Shown here one piece after another: positions 17,597-27,200 of a stretch of 64,000 bases of DNA. Positions within the stretch are counted from its first letter, which is position 1. Every line of letters begins with the position of its first letter. The DNA is from Bifidobacterium crudilactis (GTDB lineage Bacteria > Actinomycetota > Actinomycetes > Actinomycetales > Bifidobacteriaceae), in the NCBI RefSeq assembly GCF_000738005.1, contig NZ_JHAL01000002.1, forward strand, positions 1,176,634-1,240,633, written 5' to 3'. Below the pieces are notes generated by a model. It was not told where the DNA came from and did not search any database. It saw nothing but the letters and a program-made list of their open reading frames with translations. The position numbers and the translations under genes are program-made.

Positions 17597-18469
17597 TTAC
17601 ATGGTGTCGTGTCGGAGTTGCTGCCGGGCCTTGCGCACGAAATAGACGGACTCGCCACCAGACGCCAACTCGATGACCTGACGCATGAGTTCGTCGGCAT
17701 ACGTCGCATTACCCCGAGCATACTCTGCCAACCCTGAAAAATACGCGTTCTCCAACCGCACGAACGGCGTCAGATGGGCCGAACCCCGACCATCCTCCAC
17801 AGCACCCAACGCCCCGCTGCCAGCTATCACGCCAGCCCGTTGTGACAACACCAGCAGCGCGCGCTCCTTCATCTCACGGTAGCGACGGTTCGGAGCCGCG
17901 AAGCCCGTCAACAAGTTGTAATAGGCCAACATATCGCGCTGTCGGCCTGCAAGCAGGGCACTCATATACCCCTGCACGTAGCAAGAGATGGAGGAGAGGG
18001 CACGCTGGCGGCGAGGGAGTCCTTGCAGATTCACGTCGGACAGCAAGGTCAACGCCCTGTCAAAATCCCCACGAATATACTGCACACGCGCCTTCGCCAG
18101 AGCAGTGGACACGACAAGCCTTCGATGCGCCCGCGCACCCTTCGCCTGTGCCACGGCCATATCCATGTACCGCTCATACCAATCGAAATCAAAATCACGT
18201 TCCAGCCTGTCCGCCAGAGCCGTACCGACCTCCTTGTTCCACGCACGAGTCACCATCAGTGATGAGACCGCCACGATGAGCGCCACCAGCTGGCATATCT
18301 GAATCCACGCCGGGGGATGGATCAGACCGGCGGATGGGAGCGTAAATCCCACGAACAGGACAAAAGACACCCAGCACAGGCTCAGCAGCACTGCAGTCTT
18401 CAACCGCACACGGGCCAACGCCGTCTCGACTGGCACACCACGAAAATCCACACGAACCATAACCACCAC
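17597..18469 (-). CDS. Two-helix membrane protein, probable immunity to the RHS toxin
   Basis: A 290-residue protein with two transmembrane helices (about residues 27-50 and 54-75) and a cytoplasmic, helical, TPR-like C-terminal domain. It begins 14 bp after the stop codon of the 1752-residue RHS gene on the same strand, the normal place for the cognate immunity gene of a polymorphic toxin. It is not similar to the two immunity-like paralogues further downstream, as expected when a different toxin tip needs a different antidote. The start is uncertain among GTG and ATG codons at 18469-18460 (AAGGA just upstream). Between 17354 and 17597 there is no recognisable gene. Function is inferred from position. 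Confidence 0.6.
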   Translation of the reverse strand: MVVMVRVDFRGVPVETALARVRLKTAVLLSLCWVSFVLFVGFTLPSAGLIHPPAWIQICQLVALIVAVSSLMVTRAWNKEVGTALADRLERDFDFDWYERYMDMAVAQAKGARAHRRLVVSTALAKARVQYIRGDFDRALTLLSDVNLQGLPRRQRALSSISCYVQGYMSALLAGRQRDMLAYYNLLTGFAAPNRRYREMKERALLVLSQRAGVIAGSGALGAVEDGRGSAHLTPFVRLENAYFSGLAEYARGNATYADELMRQVIELASGGESVYFVRKARQQLRHDTM

Positions 18470-18483
18470 AATCCTTAACTCGA

Positions 18484-21400
18484 CTACATCCCTGCAGCCA
18501 AACCACCCATAAGACCGGCAAGAGTCACCTGTATACCCTCACCTATTCCAGTTAAATCTAACGGTGTCACTGCTACGAAAGCAGCAGCGAGTCCCACTAT
18601 CGCCACGGTTGCCAATGCCTGATTACCGTTAAAGAATTTTTGCCCACCCGTCACCGTGGTTACCTGTGAAACACCTCCGTCTAGTTGTTGAACTGTTGTC
18701 GCCGACGTATAACCGGCCAATAAACCGTGATTCCAATCTGCTGAAGTTTTGAATCCTACTGAATTCGAATTTACTGCATTTCCGGCATTTGCGGATAGGT
18801 CTAATCCGTCTGCCCCGATACCGGCTTTCAAGCCTGCATTCCAATCGGAGGGACCGATGTTGGCAGCAACAGATAAATTCCCGCCAGCTGTATTTACACT
18901 CAACTTCGCGATCCCTAAATCTATAGTTAACCCTGGCCAATTGTTATCTAGATTAAACTGGAATACACCAGAATCACTGCTTTTGGTCCTCGAAGAGAAT
19001 TTAGTGTAAGAACCACTCGGCCCCACTATCTCCCCACGATCCTCACCCGTTGAAATGTTGTATCCGTAAAGAAAGTCCACCGTTTTGGAGAAACCAGCAG
19101 ATACCCCATTCCAACCACCGTTCAAAACACCTCCGATGTTGTTCCACCAACTCTTATTGTGCTCTTGAAGTTGTTCGTCGGTGAGGGGTTTGAGACCGAG
19201 TGGATCACTGAACATCAGCGGATTGTTGGCCGCATACTCGTAGGGATTGGAAGCCCACACGCTGCCGGGATCGCCAGGCAGGGGGTCGCGGCTGAGGAAT
19301 CCCATTGTCGCCGGATCGTAGACGCGGGCGCCCATCCACGCGAGCTTGTCCACACTGACCGTCCCGGCAGCATCCAGACTCACACCGTCAGGCAATCCCC
19401 GAACCGTAACCGCGCCGCCGGGCTGCCAGGGGTCCTCGCTGTCCGCACGGGCGGCACGATACCCTGGAGCGACCCATCGTCCTTCGATACCGGTGACCAG
19501 CCCCAGACTGGCCACCGAGGTGGAAGCGATTCCTGTGAGCACGGGCAGTGCCCCGGCACTGTCCCATCGCACGGGTTGACCATTGACCGAATCCAGCAAC
19601 CCGGCGACATCCACATGCAGGCCGATATCCTCGCCCTCATCGTCCCTCCCGACACGAATACGGCTGAGATATCCACGGGCATCATACGTATACTCACGGG
19701 ACCCCGAAGCGCCGCTTCGGCTGATTCGTCGGCCCATGGGGTCATACGCGTAGGTGACAAGTGCCCCATCGCCATGCTCTTCCTGAACCAGCTGACCGGC
19801 GGCATCATACGTGTATATGGTGTCATCGCCATGATCGCTGCTGGCGGTAAGCCGGCCGGCGGCATCATACTGCCAGGTGCTCACACCTCGCTCATCGCGC
19901 AACCGTACAAGCTGACCGGCACGGTCATACTCATACGAGGTCAACGCCCCGTCACGGGTGACTGCCACGACACGCGAATCCCGGTCCCGTTGGATATCGG
20001 TGACATGCACGCCGGTGTCGTCGGTAAGTGTGTGCCTGATGACTTGACTTTGTCCGTCATACTCCCAGGATTGCAGCAGTTCCCCTGACAACAGACGAGC
20101 AACGCGGCCTTGTCCGTCGTATTCCACAACCACATGTCCGAAGCCGCTGTGATCGATGCTCTGCAGACGGCCTTCACTATAGGTATAGGTGACATGCTCG
20201 CCGTCACCAGTGGTCATGGCGGTACGTCTGCCCTCACTGTCGTAACTCCACGTCATCGTACTGTCGTCGGTGGTGCGTCCGATGGTGTGCCCCAACGCGT
20301 CATACCGTGTGAGCACTTCATGTGACGCTTCGCCATCACAAAGACTCAGCGTGCGTCCCAACAGATCACGTGAGGATGACACGGCAAGATCGCCGTCGAT
20401 GGTCAAACTCTGTTCGCGCCCCGACCGGTCGTACTGCCATGCATACAGGCGTCCATCGGGATTGTGCTGTGAACGCTGACGTCCCGCTCCGTCGTAGTCC
20501 GCTCGGATCACTCTTCCCAACGGGTCGACGCTGGTGACGAGATTGTTCAGCGCGTTCCACTCGTATCGGCTCTCGTTGCCCAATGGGCTCGTCGACTTCG
20601 TGAGACGCCCGTCCTCGTCGTACGCATATCGGTTGACACCACCCAATGCGTTCGTGATGGTGGTCAGCTGCCCGGCCTTGTTGTAAGTGAATGTTCGTGC
20701 ACCCCACTCGTCTTCGGCATGCACGAGTTGGCCGGCCTTATCGTAACCGTATGAGCATGCAGGCATTCCAGGACGTGTCAGGGATGTGATGCGACCGCAT
20801 GCGTCATAAGCGCATTCTGCCACTGAACCATCGGAGAGTATGTGACGAATCAGACGCGAGTCGGCGTCGTAATAGCGATGTTCGGTTCTGCCGTCGGGGC
20901 CCGTGATGCCGCTCAGACGTCCGCAAGCGTCGTATGCATAGCTTGTACGTAGTCCGGTAGGGCTGAGCCGCTCGACGACATTGCCGGCCAGGTCACGATG
21001 AATGAGCGTCAATCCGGCGTTCTCGTCCAATATCTCGACGACCCTGCCGGCCAGGTCGTATACCAATTGTTCGCGGGACCCATCGGGGTTGTGTTGCCGA
21101 ATGACGCGTCCGAAACGGTCGTAGGTCAGCGTGGTGGTCATGAGCCCATCGTCGACGCTGATGGAGCGTTCAGTGTCGTTCCGTCGAGTTGTCTGGCTCA
21201 CGCCGGTCGGGTCGACCACCAGGGCGGGATTGCCATCCTGGTCGTACTCTCGTTTCCATATGCCGCCTTGCGGGTCCGTGGTGGTGCGAAGTCTTGAGAG
21301 TGCGTCGAAACCGTATTGCCAGGTATCACCGCCTGGAGTCGTTATGCTCGCGAGATTTCCCAGATCATCAAGCTTTCGAGTGCTGACGCGACCGAGTGGG

Positions 21401-23742
21401 TCGGTGCGGGCGATTGGCTGCCCGTGCTCTCCGTACTGCAAGCTGGTGACCTCGCCCAGGGGATTCGTGCACACACGCTGGCGGCCCGCCTGAGTGTATT
21501 CATACCGCCAGGTTCCACCGTCTGGTGCCGTGACACTGCTGAGCAGACCGAGCTCGTTGTATGAGTATGCGGTGCGAGCGCCGCTTGGCGTGCTCATCGA
21601 TGACAGCCGCCCAGCATCGTCGCGCGTGAAGGACAGCACGTCGCCGTCCGCGTTCCTCACTGCAACTACGTCACCCCGATCGTCATATCTCAGCTCAAGC
21701 GTCACGCCAACGGGGTCGGTCAGACTTGTCAGGAGACCGCCATCCCAGGTCAGGCAGGTGCGCCCGCCCACCGGGTCTGTCAGCACGCTGGGGTTGGCGT
21801 CATCTTCGCCGGCGTATTCGTATGTGGTGCAGGCCTCCCCTGCCTTGACTCGAATCACACGGCCCTGCACGTCATACTCGTAGCTCGTGTCCGCGCCGTT
21901 CGCTTGCATCTCCCGCGAAATCCTGCCGTAATGGTCGTAGGCACGTATGGTGGAATGTCCCAGACGGTCGACTATGCGAATGGGGTTGCCCCAACGGTCA
22001 TAACTGGTGCGTTGGGTATTGCCGTCGCTATCGGTGACGGCAGTCAGGCGGCCTTGTTCGTCGGAGACCCAGATGTTGGCGCGTGAACCGTCGCCATCCG
22101 CAACCTGAGTGACGCCTCCAGGCAGATACGCGTAATGCGAGGTGCGTCCGAATGCGGAATGCTGAGTCAGCACCTGACCGTTGTCGTTATAGGTATTCAC
22201 CACTTCAGGGACGCCATCGGCATCCTTGACCGTTGTCAGCAATCCCTCCTGGTCATATTCGTATGTGTGCGCGGGCACCGCGCCTTCGACGCGGAGCAGC
22301 ATCCCGTCATCATCGTATCGGTATGCAACCCGTCGTCCGTCGTCGGATTCCAAGCCTGTCACACGTTTGAGGCCATCGTCCCAGGTCAGGGTTATACGTC
22401 GTCCACGTTCATGTTCCATGTCGGCAAGACGCCCGGAAGCATCATAATGGAAAGCTATGCGAGTGCCCTTGCCTTGTGACATCTCCAGAAGGCGACCTCG
22501 CGCGTCGAAACGCCAGACTCCCATCCGGTGATTCGTCACATGCAGATTCCCGGTATCCGCGTCCTCTACCAGCCAATACGACTCATGAGCGGAACGCTGC
22601 CAGGCGCCATCGAGATCACGGGTGAATACGGTATGTCTGCCGTCCTCATGCACCCAGGTCGCACGACGCTCCCCCAACACCAGGCAGGACTCCGTCCAGC
22701 TATGCCATCCGCGTCCGAACGCGGCGCTGTTGCGTGCCAAAGAGTTGTAGCAACGCGTGAAACTCAACCCCGCGCCGCCTCCCTGCAATGTGAGATCGAC
22801 GCAGGGCTCGATGAAATTTCCTGTTGCCGTGTTGACCGGGTCGTCAGCGAAACCACTGCTCGGCTTCGCGCCGATGATACTGGGATTCTCGATATCGATA
22901 ACGCTTCGAACGTTGCTGACACCTGCTCGACTCAGCGCCGCATCGATCGCCGCATTGGACATGGATACCAGGGAACCCGAAGCCCCGGCCTGCTCGAAGA
23001 GCGTGGCTACGGTATCGGCCCACCTCGCCTCGTCACCGTTGTGCTGAGTATAGGTGGAGCATGCCATGACAACTCCGTTCGCGTCCACTGTGCCCCATGC
23101 GCCCTTCAATGCGCTGAAGGTCTCGTAAGCCTGTGCGAAAGCATTGAATGGTGAAGACAGCTCCTGGTCGGCACTTTGGTTGCCCGAGGCGAATGCACGC
23201 AGGTTATCAGGTACTGCAGCCGACGTTCCGCCGGAACCCCCTTGCCCATCCAATGCTTGACGCGGGCTGGACTCTTCGACAGGAACGGCCTTGGCCGGTC
23301 CGCTGTCGTGAGTAGCCGGAACCGAAGCCACTTGTTTGATGCCAAGGGCTTTCTCCACGATGTTCGCATCCTCGTTGGCTTTGCGAATTTTCGCTATCTC
23401 CGCGTTGCCATCGGCGCGGCGCTTGTTCTCTGCGTTGACCGCATCGATCAGCGAGGTCACATCCGTGGATACAGCGCGAAGAGCTGCAGATAGATTAGTC
23501 CAATCCGCCTGTTGCATCCCACCGTTCTGCGAGAATAGATCGGCATAATACCCTTGGAATTCGCTTGCTCCGGTGGCACGATACCCTTCACGCGTTGAGG
23601 CTTGGCCGTCGAGGGCCGCAGCCGCGGCGTTCGCCGCATCCTTCAACGCATTCGCATTGGCCATATTGAAGGTGACCGCTGGCGAAGGCTTCAGCCCATC
23701 AGCATCGTCACTATAATCGAACCATTTCTCATTCTCGGCCAC
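18484..23742 (-). CDS. RHS/YD-repeat polymorphic toxin, probable type VII effector
   Basis: A 1752-residue RHS protein. Residues 1-130 are helical and WXG/LXG-like (WTNLSAALRAV near 81), with no Sec signal. A linker follows, then the DPVNTATGNF entry motif (about residue 301), and YD repeats of the form YxYDxxGRL run across roughly residues 380-1440 and should form a closed shell. The shell ends at NPLMFSDPLGL (about 1513). The last 240 residues are the variable tip: Gly/Asn-rich, with two hydrophobic segments at the very end (ALATVAIVGLAAAF and QVTLAGLMGGLAAG), suggestive of a membrane-active toxin. GTG at 23742 is chosen because AAGGGG lies 7 bp upstream; the upstream frame to 23802 lacks a site. 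It starts 94 bp after a WXG100 gene and is followed by an immunity candidate. The tip DNA is visibly more AT-rich than the core, a sign of separate origin. Confidence 0.92.
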   Translation of the reverse strand: MAENEKWFDYSDDADGLKPSPAVTFNMANANALKDAANAAAAALDGQASTREGYRATGASEFQGYYADLFSQNGGMQQADWTNLSAALRAVSTDVTSLIDAVNAENKRRADGNAEIAKIRKANEDANIVEKALGIKQVASVPATHDSGPAKAVPVEESSPRQALDGQGGSGGTSAAVPDNLRAFASGNQSADQELSSPFNAFAQAYETFSALKGAWGTVDANGVVMACSTYTQHNGDEARWADTVATLFEQAGASGSLVSMSNAAIDAALSRAGVSNVRSVIDIENPSIIGAKPSSGFADDPVNTATGNFIEPCVDLTLQGGGAGLSFTRCYNSLARNSAAFGRGWHSWTESCLVLGERRATWVHEDGRHTVFTRDLDGAWQRSAHESYWLVEDADTGNLHVTNHRMGVWRFDARGRLLEMSQGKGTRIAFHYDASGRLADMEHERGRRITLTWDDGLKRVTGLESDDGRRVAYRYDDDGMLLRVEGAVPAHTYEYDQEGLLTTVKDADGVPEVVNTYNDNGQVLTQHSAFGRTSHYAYLPGGVTQVADGDGSRANIWVSDEQGRLTAVTDSDGNTQRTSYDRWGNPIRIVDRLGHSTIRAYDHYGRISREMQANGADTSYEYDVQGRVIRVKAGEACTTYEYAGEDDANPSVLTDPVGGRTCLTWDGGLLTSLTDPVGVTLELRYDDRGDVVAVRNADGDVLSFTRDDAGRLSSMSTPSGARTAYSYNELGLLSSVTAPDGGTWRYEYTQAGRQRVCTNPLGEVTSLQYGEHGQPIARTDPLGRVSTRKLDDLGNLASITTPGGDTWQYGFDALSRLRTTTDPQGGIWKREYDQDGNPALVVDPTGVSQTTRRNDTERSISVDDGLMTTTLTYDRFGRVIRQHNPDGSREQLVYDLAGRVVEILDENAGLTLIHRDLAGNVVERLSPTGLRTSYAYDACGRLSGITGPDGRTEHRYYDADSRLIRHILSDGSVAECAYDACGRITSLTRPGMPACSYGYDKAGQLVHAEDEWGARTFTYNKAGQLTTITNALGGVNRYAYDEDGRLTKSTSPLGNESRYEWNALNNLVTSVDPLGRVIRADYDGAGRQRSQHNPDGRLYAWQYDRSGREQSLTIDGDLAVSSSRDLLGRTLSLCDGEASHEVLTRYDALGHTIGRTTDDSTMTWSYDSEGRRTAMTTGDGEHVTYTYSEGRLQSIDHSGFGHVVVEYDGQGRVARLLSGELLQSWEYDGQSQVIRHTLTDDTGVHVTDIQRDRDSRVVAVTRDGALTSYEYDRAGQLVRLRDERGVSTWQYDAAGRLTASSDHGDDTIYTYDAAGQLVQEEHGDGALVTYAYDPMGRRISRSGASGSREYTYDARGYLSRIRVGRDDEGEDIGLHVDVAGLLDSVNGQPVRWDSAGALPVLTGIASTSVASLGLVTGIEGRWVAPGYRAARADSEDPWQPGGAVTVRGLPDGVSLDAAGTVSVDKLAWMGARVYDPATMGFLSRDPLPGDPGSVWASNPYEYAANNPLMFSDPLGLKPLTDEQLQEHNKSWWNNIGGVLNGGWNGVSAGFSKTVDFLYGYNISTGEDRGEIVGPSGSYTKFSSRTKSSDSGVFQFNLDNNWPGLTIDLGIAKLSVNTAGGNLSVAANIGPSDWNAGLKAGIGADGLDLSANAGNAVNSNSVGFKTSADWNHGLLAGYTSATTVQQLDGGVSQVTTVTGGQKFFNGNQALATVAIVGLAAAFVAVTPLDLTGIGEGIQVTLAGLMGGLAAGM
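19156..19266. repeat. 111-bp RHS core/tip junction (expressed copy)
   Basis: This is the partner of 17243-17353. It encodes the conserved end of the RHS core (GSVWASNPYEY to DPLGLKPLTDEQLQ) inside the full-length gene, immediately before the variable toxin tip. Confidence 0.9.
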
Positions 23743-23836
23743 ACCCACGCCCCTTACCGATATCAGCCCGGCACAAAAAACGCTTCCACCATGCGCATGC
23801 ACACTGGAAGCGTCATATCGTTCTCATCAACGAGTA

Positions 23837-24121
23837 CTAATTCTGGCCACCAGCGCTGAAGATATTCTGGCTGATCTGCTGCAACTGGCCACGGAGATCT
23901 TCGAGCTCCTGTTGCGCCTTGATCAATGAGGCGTGCACGGCGGGCCATGTATCCCCACGGAATTGCTCAGCCAAAGGCCCGTCCCACACATTGGGCTCAG
24001 ACAAGGTCTGTCCCTGGGTGTTCATCTGGCTGATCTGATCCATGAATCCGCCGGTAATCAACGATTCCAACGCGGCGATGGCCTGCTGGGCCTCTTCGGT
24101 GGACAACACTCTTGATGACAT
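23837..24121 (-). CDS. esxA: WXG100 family type VII secretion protein (EsxA-like)
   Basis: A 94-residue, mostly helical protein with a central WDG turn (NVWDGPLAEQF, about residues 44-54) that fits the W-x-G motif of WXG100 proteins. These fold as helical hairpins, dimerise and leave the cell through type VII systems. ATG at 24121 is chosen over a longer frame because AAAGG lies 8 bp upstream and the extra residues are not Esx-like. It stands between essC (stop 24219) and the RHS gene (start 23742), so it is probably both a core secreted component and a partner of the RHS effector. The usual C-terminal YxxxD/E export signal is not obvious. Confidence 0.85.
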   Translation of the reverse strand: MSSRVLSTEEAQQAIAALESLITGGFMDQISQMNTQGQTLSEPNVWDGPLAEQFRGDTWPAVHASLIKAQQELEDLRGQLQQISQNIFSAGGQN

Positions 24122-24218
24122 AATGCGACCTTTCCCCCCACAACGATCTTTGGTGCACAAGCGCACCTCACCATTCAGTATACAGACCTATCCATCAGAA
24201 GCCTAATGACACATGGTT

Positions 24219-27200
24219 TTAGTCGTCTTGGGGAAGTCTGATCTTCGTGAACGCCACGCCGCCCTTGTAGGCGGCATAGCTCTCATTCCCCGCCAACACC
24301 GGCTCCGCGTAAGCACCTGAAGCCTGCAGCAACGCCGAATCATAGACGCGTGCGGAAACCACTCCTTCCCACTTGATCGCCCGGATCGCTTTGGCCATGG
24401 GGTCGTAGCTTTTCGCGATATAACTATGCGGGGAAAACACCATAAGGTGGAGCCCTGCTCTGTGCCATAACCGGATATTGCCGGTCACATCATCGGCATT
24501 CAGTCCGCTGGCCGATACAAAAGAGGCGAGATCTGCGATGACAAGCGTCATCGGATCACCGGTGCGCTTTTCCGCGGCGAGCATCTCGTACGTGGAGAGC
24601 AGCATAAGAATGTCCTGCACATCATCGACCGAAGTATGCATGGTGAACCCTTGCACATCGGCGCGAGCGCTGCCTTTGTCCTGTGCAAATTGCTCTTGAA
24701 GGTCAACAACCTCGACCTTCTCCCCCGAAGCGGCGAGCGCGGATTCAACGATCCTCTGCCACAAGGCGAGCTGATCCTCGTCGGCATAGGCCATGAGCGT
24801 CAGTGGCGCATCTCCGTGCATCTCGATACCGCGAACCTTGGCGTCGCCATACGCGAGTCCGAGTGGGATGCCTCCTGCCGCACGCATTGCACTCACGTCG
24901 TCCCTCCGGTTGAACAGTTCGACACCAAGCTGTTCCGGCACCATCGGAATCGCCTCCGGCCTCGCTCCGGACCATTCCTGATCAATATGCTCTACCTCGA
25001 GTTCCAACTGCGAGAGCATCAAGGTATCGTTTTCGGCGTCAATCGGCAGATAGCACTGCATAAGCGTCGGCGTTCCGTCAACAAGCATCTGGGCACGACC
25101 GGGAATGTCGGCCTGCATCTGTCTGCTTCGGCCGAAGAGAGCCTGAACATCGTATTCGTCGTTAAGATACAAAGCGATACGTGTGGGAATATTGGCCAAC
25201 AGGCTCGAACGGATGGCGTTCACCCTGTTCGCGGTGACGATGAGATACATCCCTACCGCCGCACCCTCGCGAAGCACCGAGGTCAGCAATCCGTCAATAT
25301 CATCGTGCAGAGTGTCCTGCCCCAAGGCATCGTAACCGTCAACGACCACGATGAGCCGGGGCATACGCGTCCCCGTGCGCTGCTCGTACTGTTCCAGGGA
25401 TGCTGCGCCCTGCTTTTTGAATATGGCATTGCGGTTCTCTATCGTTTCGCGAACGCGGTGGAGCGCCTTGCGCAGCTTTTCAACCTCATCGAGGCCTATA
25501 CGGTCGGCGGTATGAGGCAGCCCCTGCAGCGGCAACAAGCCGTTGTGCGAGAAATCGAACAGCATCAGGCGGAGTTCGTCGGGGGTATACCTTTGGGACA
25601 ATCCCAACAGCAGTGTGGTCACCAGCATGGTTTTGCCGTAACCGGAGGCTCCGAATACCGCTGTATGCGACTGGTGGTCCACGTCGAACATGAATGGATG
25701 TTGCTGCTGCTTCCAGGGGATGTCCAATATGCCTATCGGAGTGCTTAAGGACGGCAGAGTGCCATGCTCGCCGACGTCGGCACCGGTGCCGGGCAGGACG
25801 TAATGCTGCGACAACGCAGGGAGCCACGGTCTTGCGGGAATCGTCGCATGTTGCCGTTGCGCCACCTGCGCCAGATAAGTCACCACCGCATCCAACTGCG
25901 TAGTGGGCTCCGGAGCGGCTTCCGGCTCATCGGAGACACGCTGATCTCGCCCGTCCTGCGAAAGGTCTTGGCTCATCAGTTCATATTGGCCAAGTTCATT
26001 GATGCGGTAGACGCGTTCATCCGCGAGCCGTGCCTCTGACTTGTTCGGCTCATAAGTCGCCCCGGACCAGGCCGATTGGAAGAGTTCATAAATCTCATTG
26101 TTGCCGACCTGCAGGTACGCACGACCAGGTTCACTGATCGATGCCGCATCCGGCGTCTTGATGATTTCGTTGGAATCCGAAGTGTCGGCCACTTTCAAGG
26201 CGATTTTGAACCGCGAGTTCGACCAAATCTGGTCGGTCACCACACCCGACGGTTTCTGCGTTGCCAATATGAGATGCACGCCCAATGAACGGCCGATGCG
26301 GGCGGTCGATACCAGCGCGTCGATGAACTCGGGCTGATTGCTCTTGAGTTCCGCGAACTCATCGCAGATCAGGAACACATGCGGCAGAGGCTCAACCGGA
26401 TACCGCGACTCTTCATCATGCACGTGCTCGGGATCCGCCTTGACCGTTTGCCCCAGCTTGTACAGGGTGGTGTATCCGTTGATGGAGTTGACATGATACC
26501 GGGTGAACAGCCGCTGTCGCTTCTTCAGCTCGGCGTCGATGGATGCCAGGGCTCGGACCGTGCCGGCACCATCGAGGTTGGTGATGGCCCCCATGAGGTG
26601 AGGGAGGTCGCGGAAGAGGTTGGCCATACCGCCGCCCTTGAAATCTATGGTGAGGAATCCGACGTCCTCAGGCGCGAAATTCACAGCCAATGAGAGGATA
26701 TACGATTGCAGTATCTCCGACTTCCCCGAACCCGTCGTCCCTGCTATCAATCCATGAGGTCCGTGCGCTCGTTCGTGGAGATTCAGTTCCTCGATGTCGT
26801 CCTTGCCCCGCATACCCAAAGGCACAGCCAAGGATTGTGCGGTGTTAGCACCTTGCCAGCGTTGCAGGACATGAAGATCCTCGACCGTTCGAGCCTTGTA
26901 TAGCCCCATAAAATCGACGACGGTCGGAATGGCGTTCTTTTCCACTTCACGATGATGCAGATTCGATAATCTACGCACGCTCGACTCGACCTGCTCAAGC
27001 GGCTCATATGGTCTGAACGCGATATTCACGTATTGTCCGTGATCGTTGACGACATGCCCGGCACCCTGATTGGTGTATTCCACCAAGGTATCGACAGTTT
27101 CCGGAAGCAGACCCTTGTCCTCCTTGCACCAGATGACGCTGACTCCGAGCGAACTCATGTCCTCCGCCAAAAACTCATTAAGCCCGTGCCCGGCCAGATA

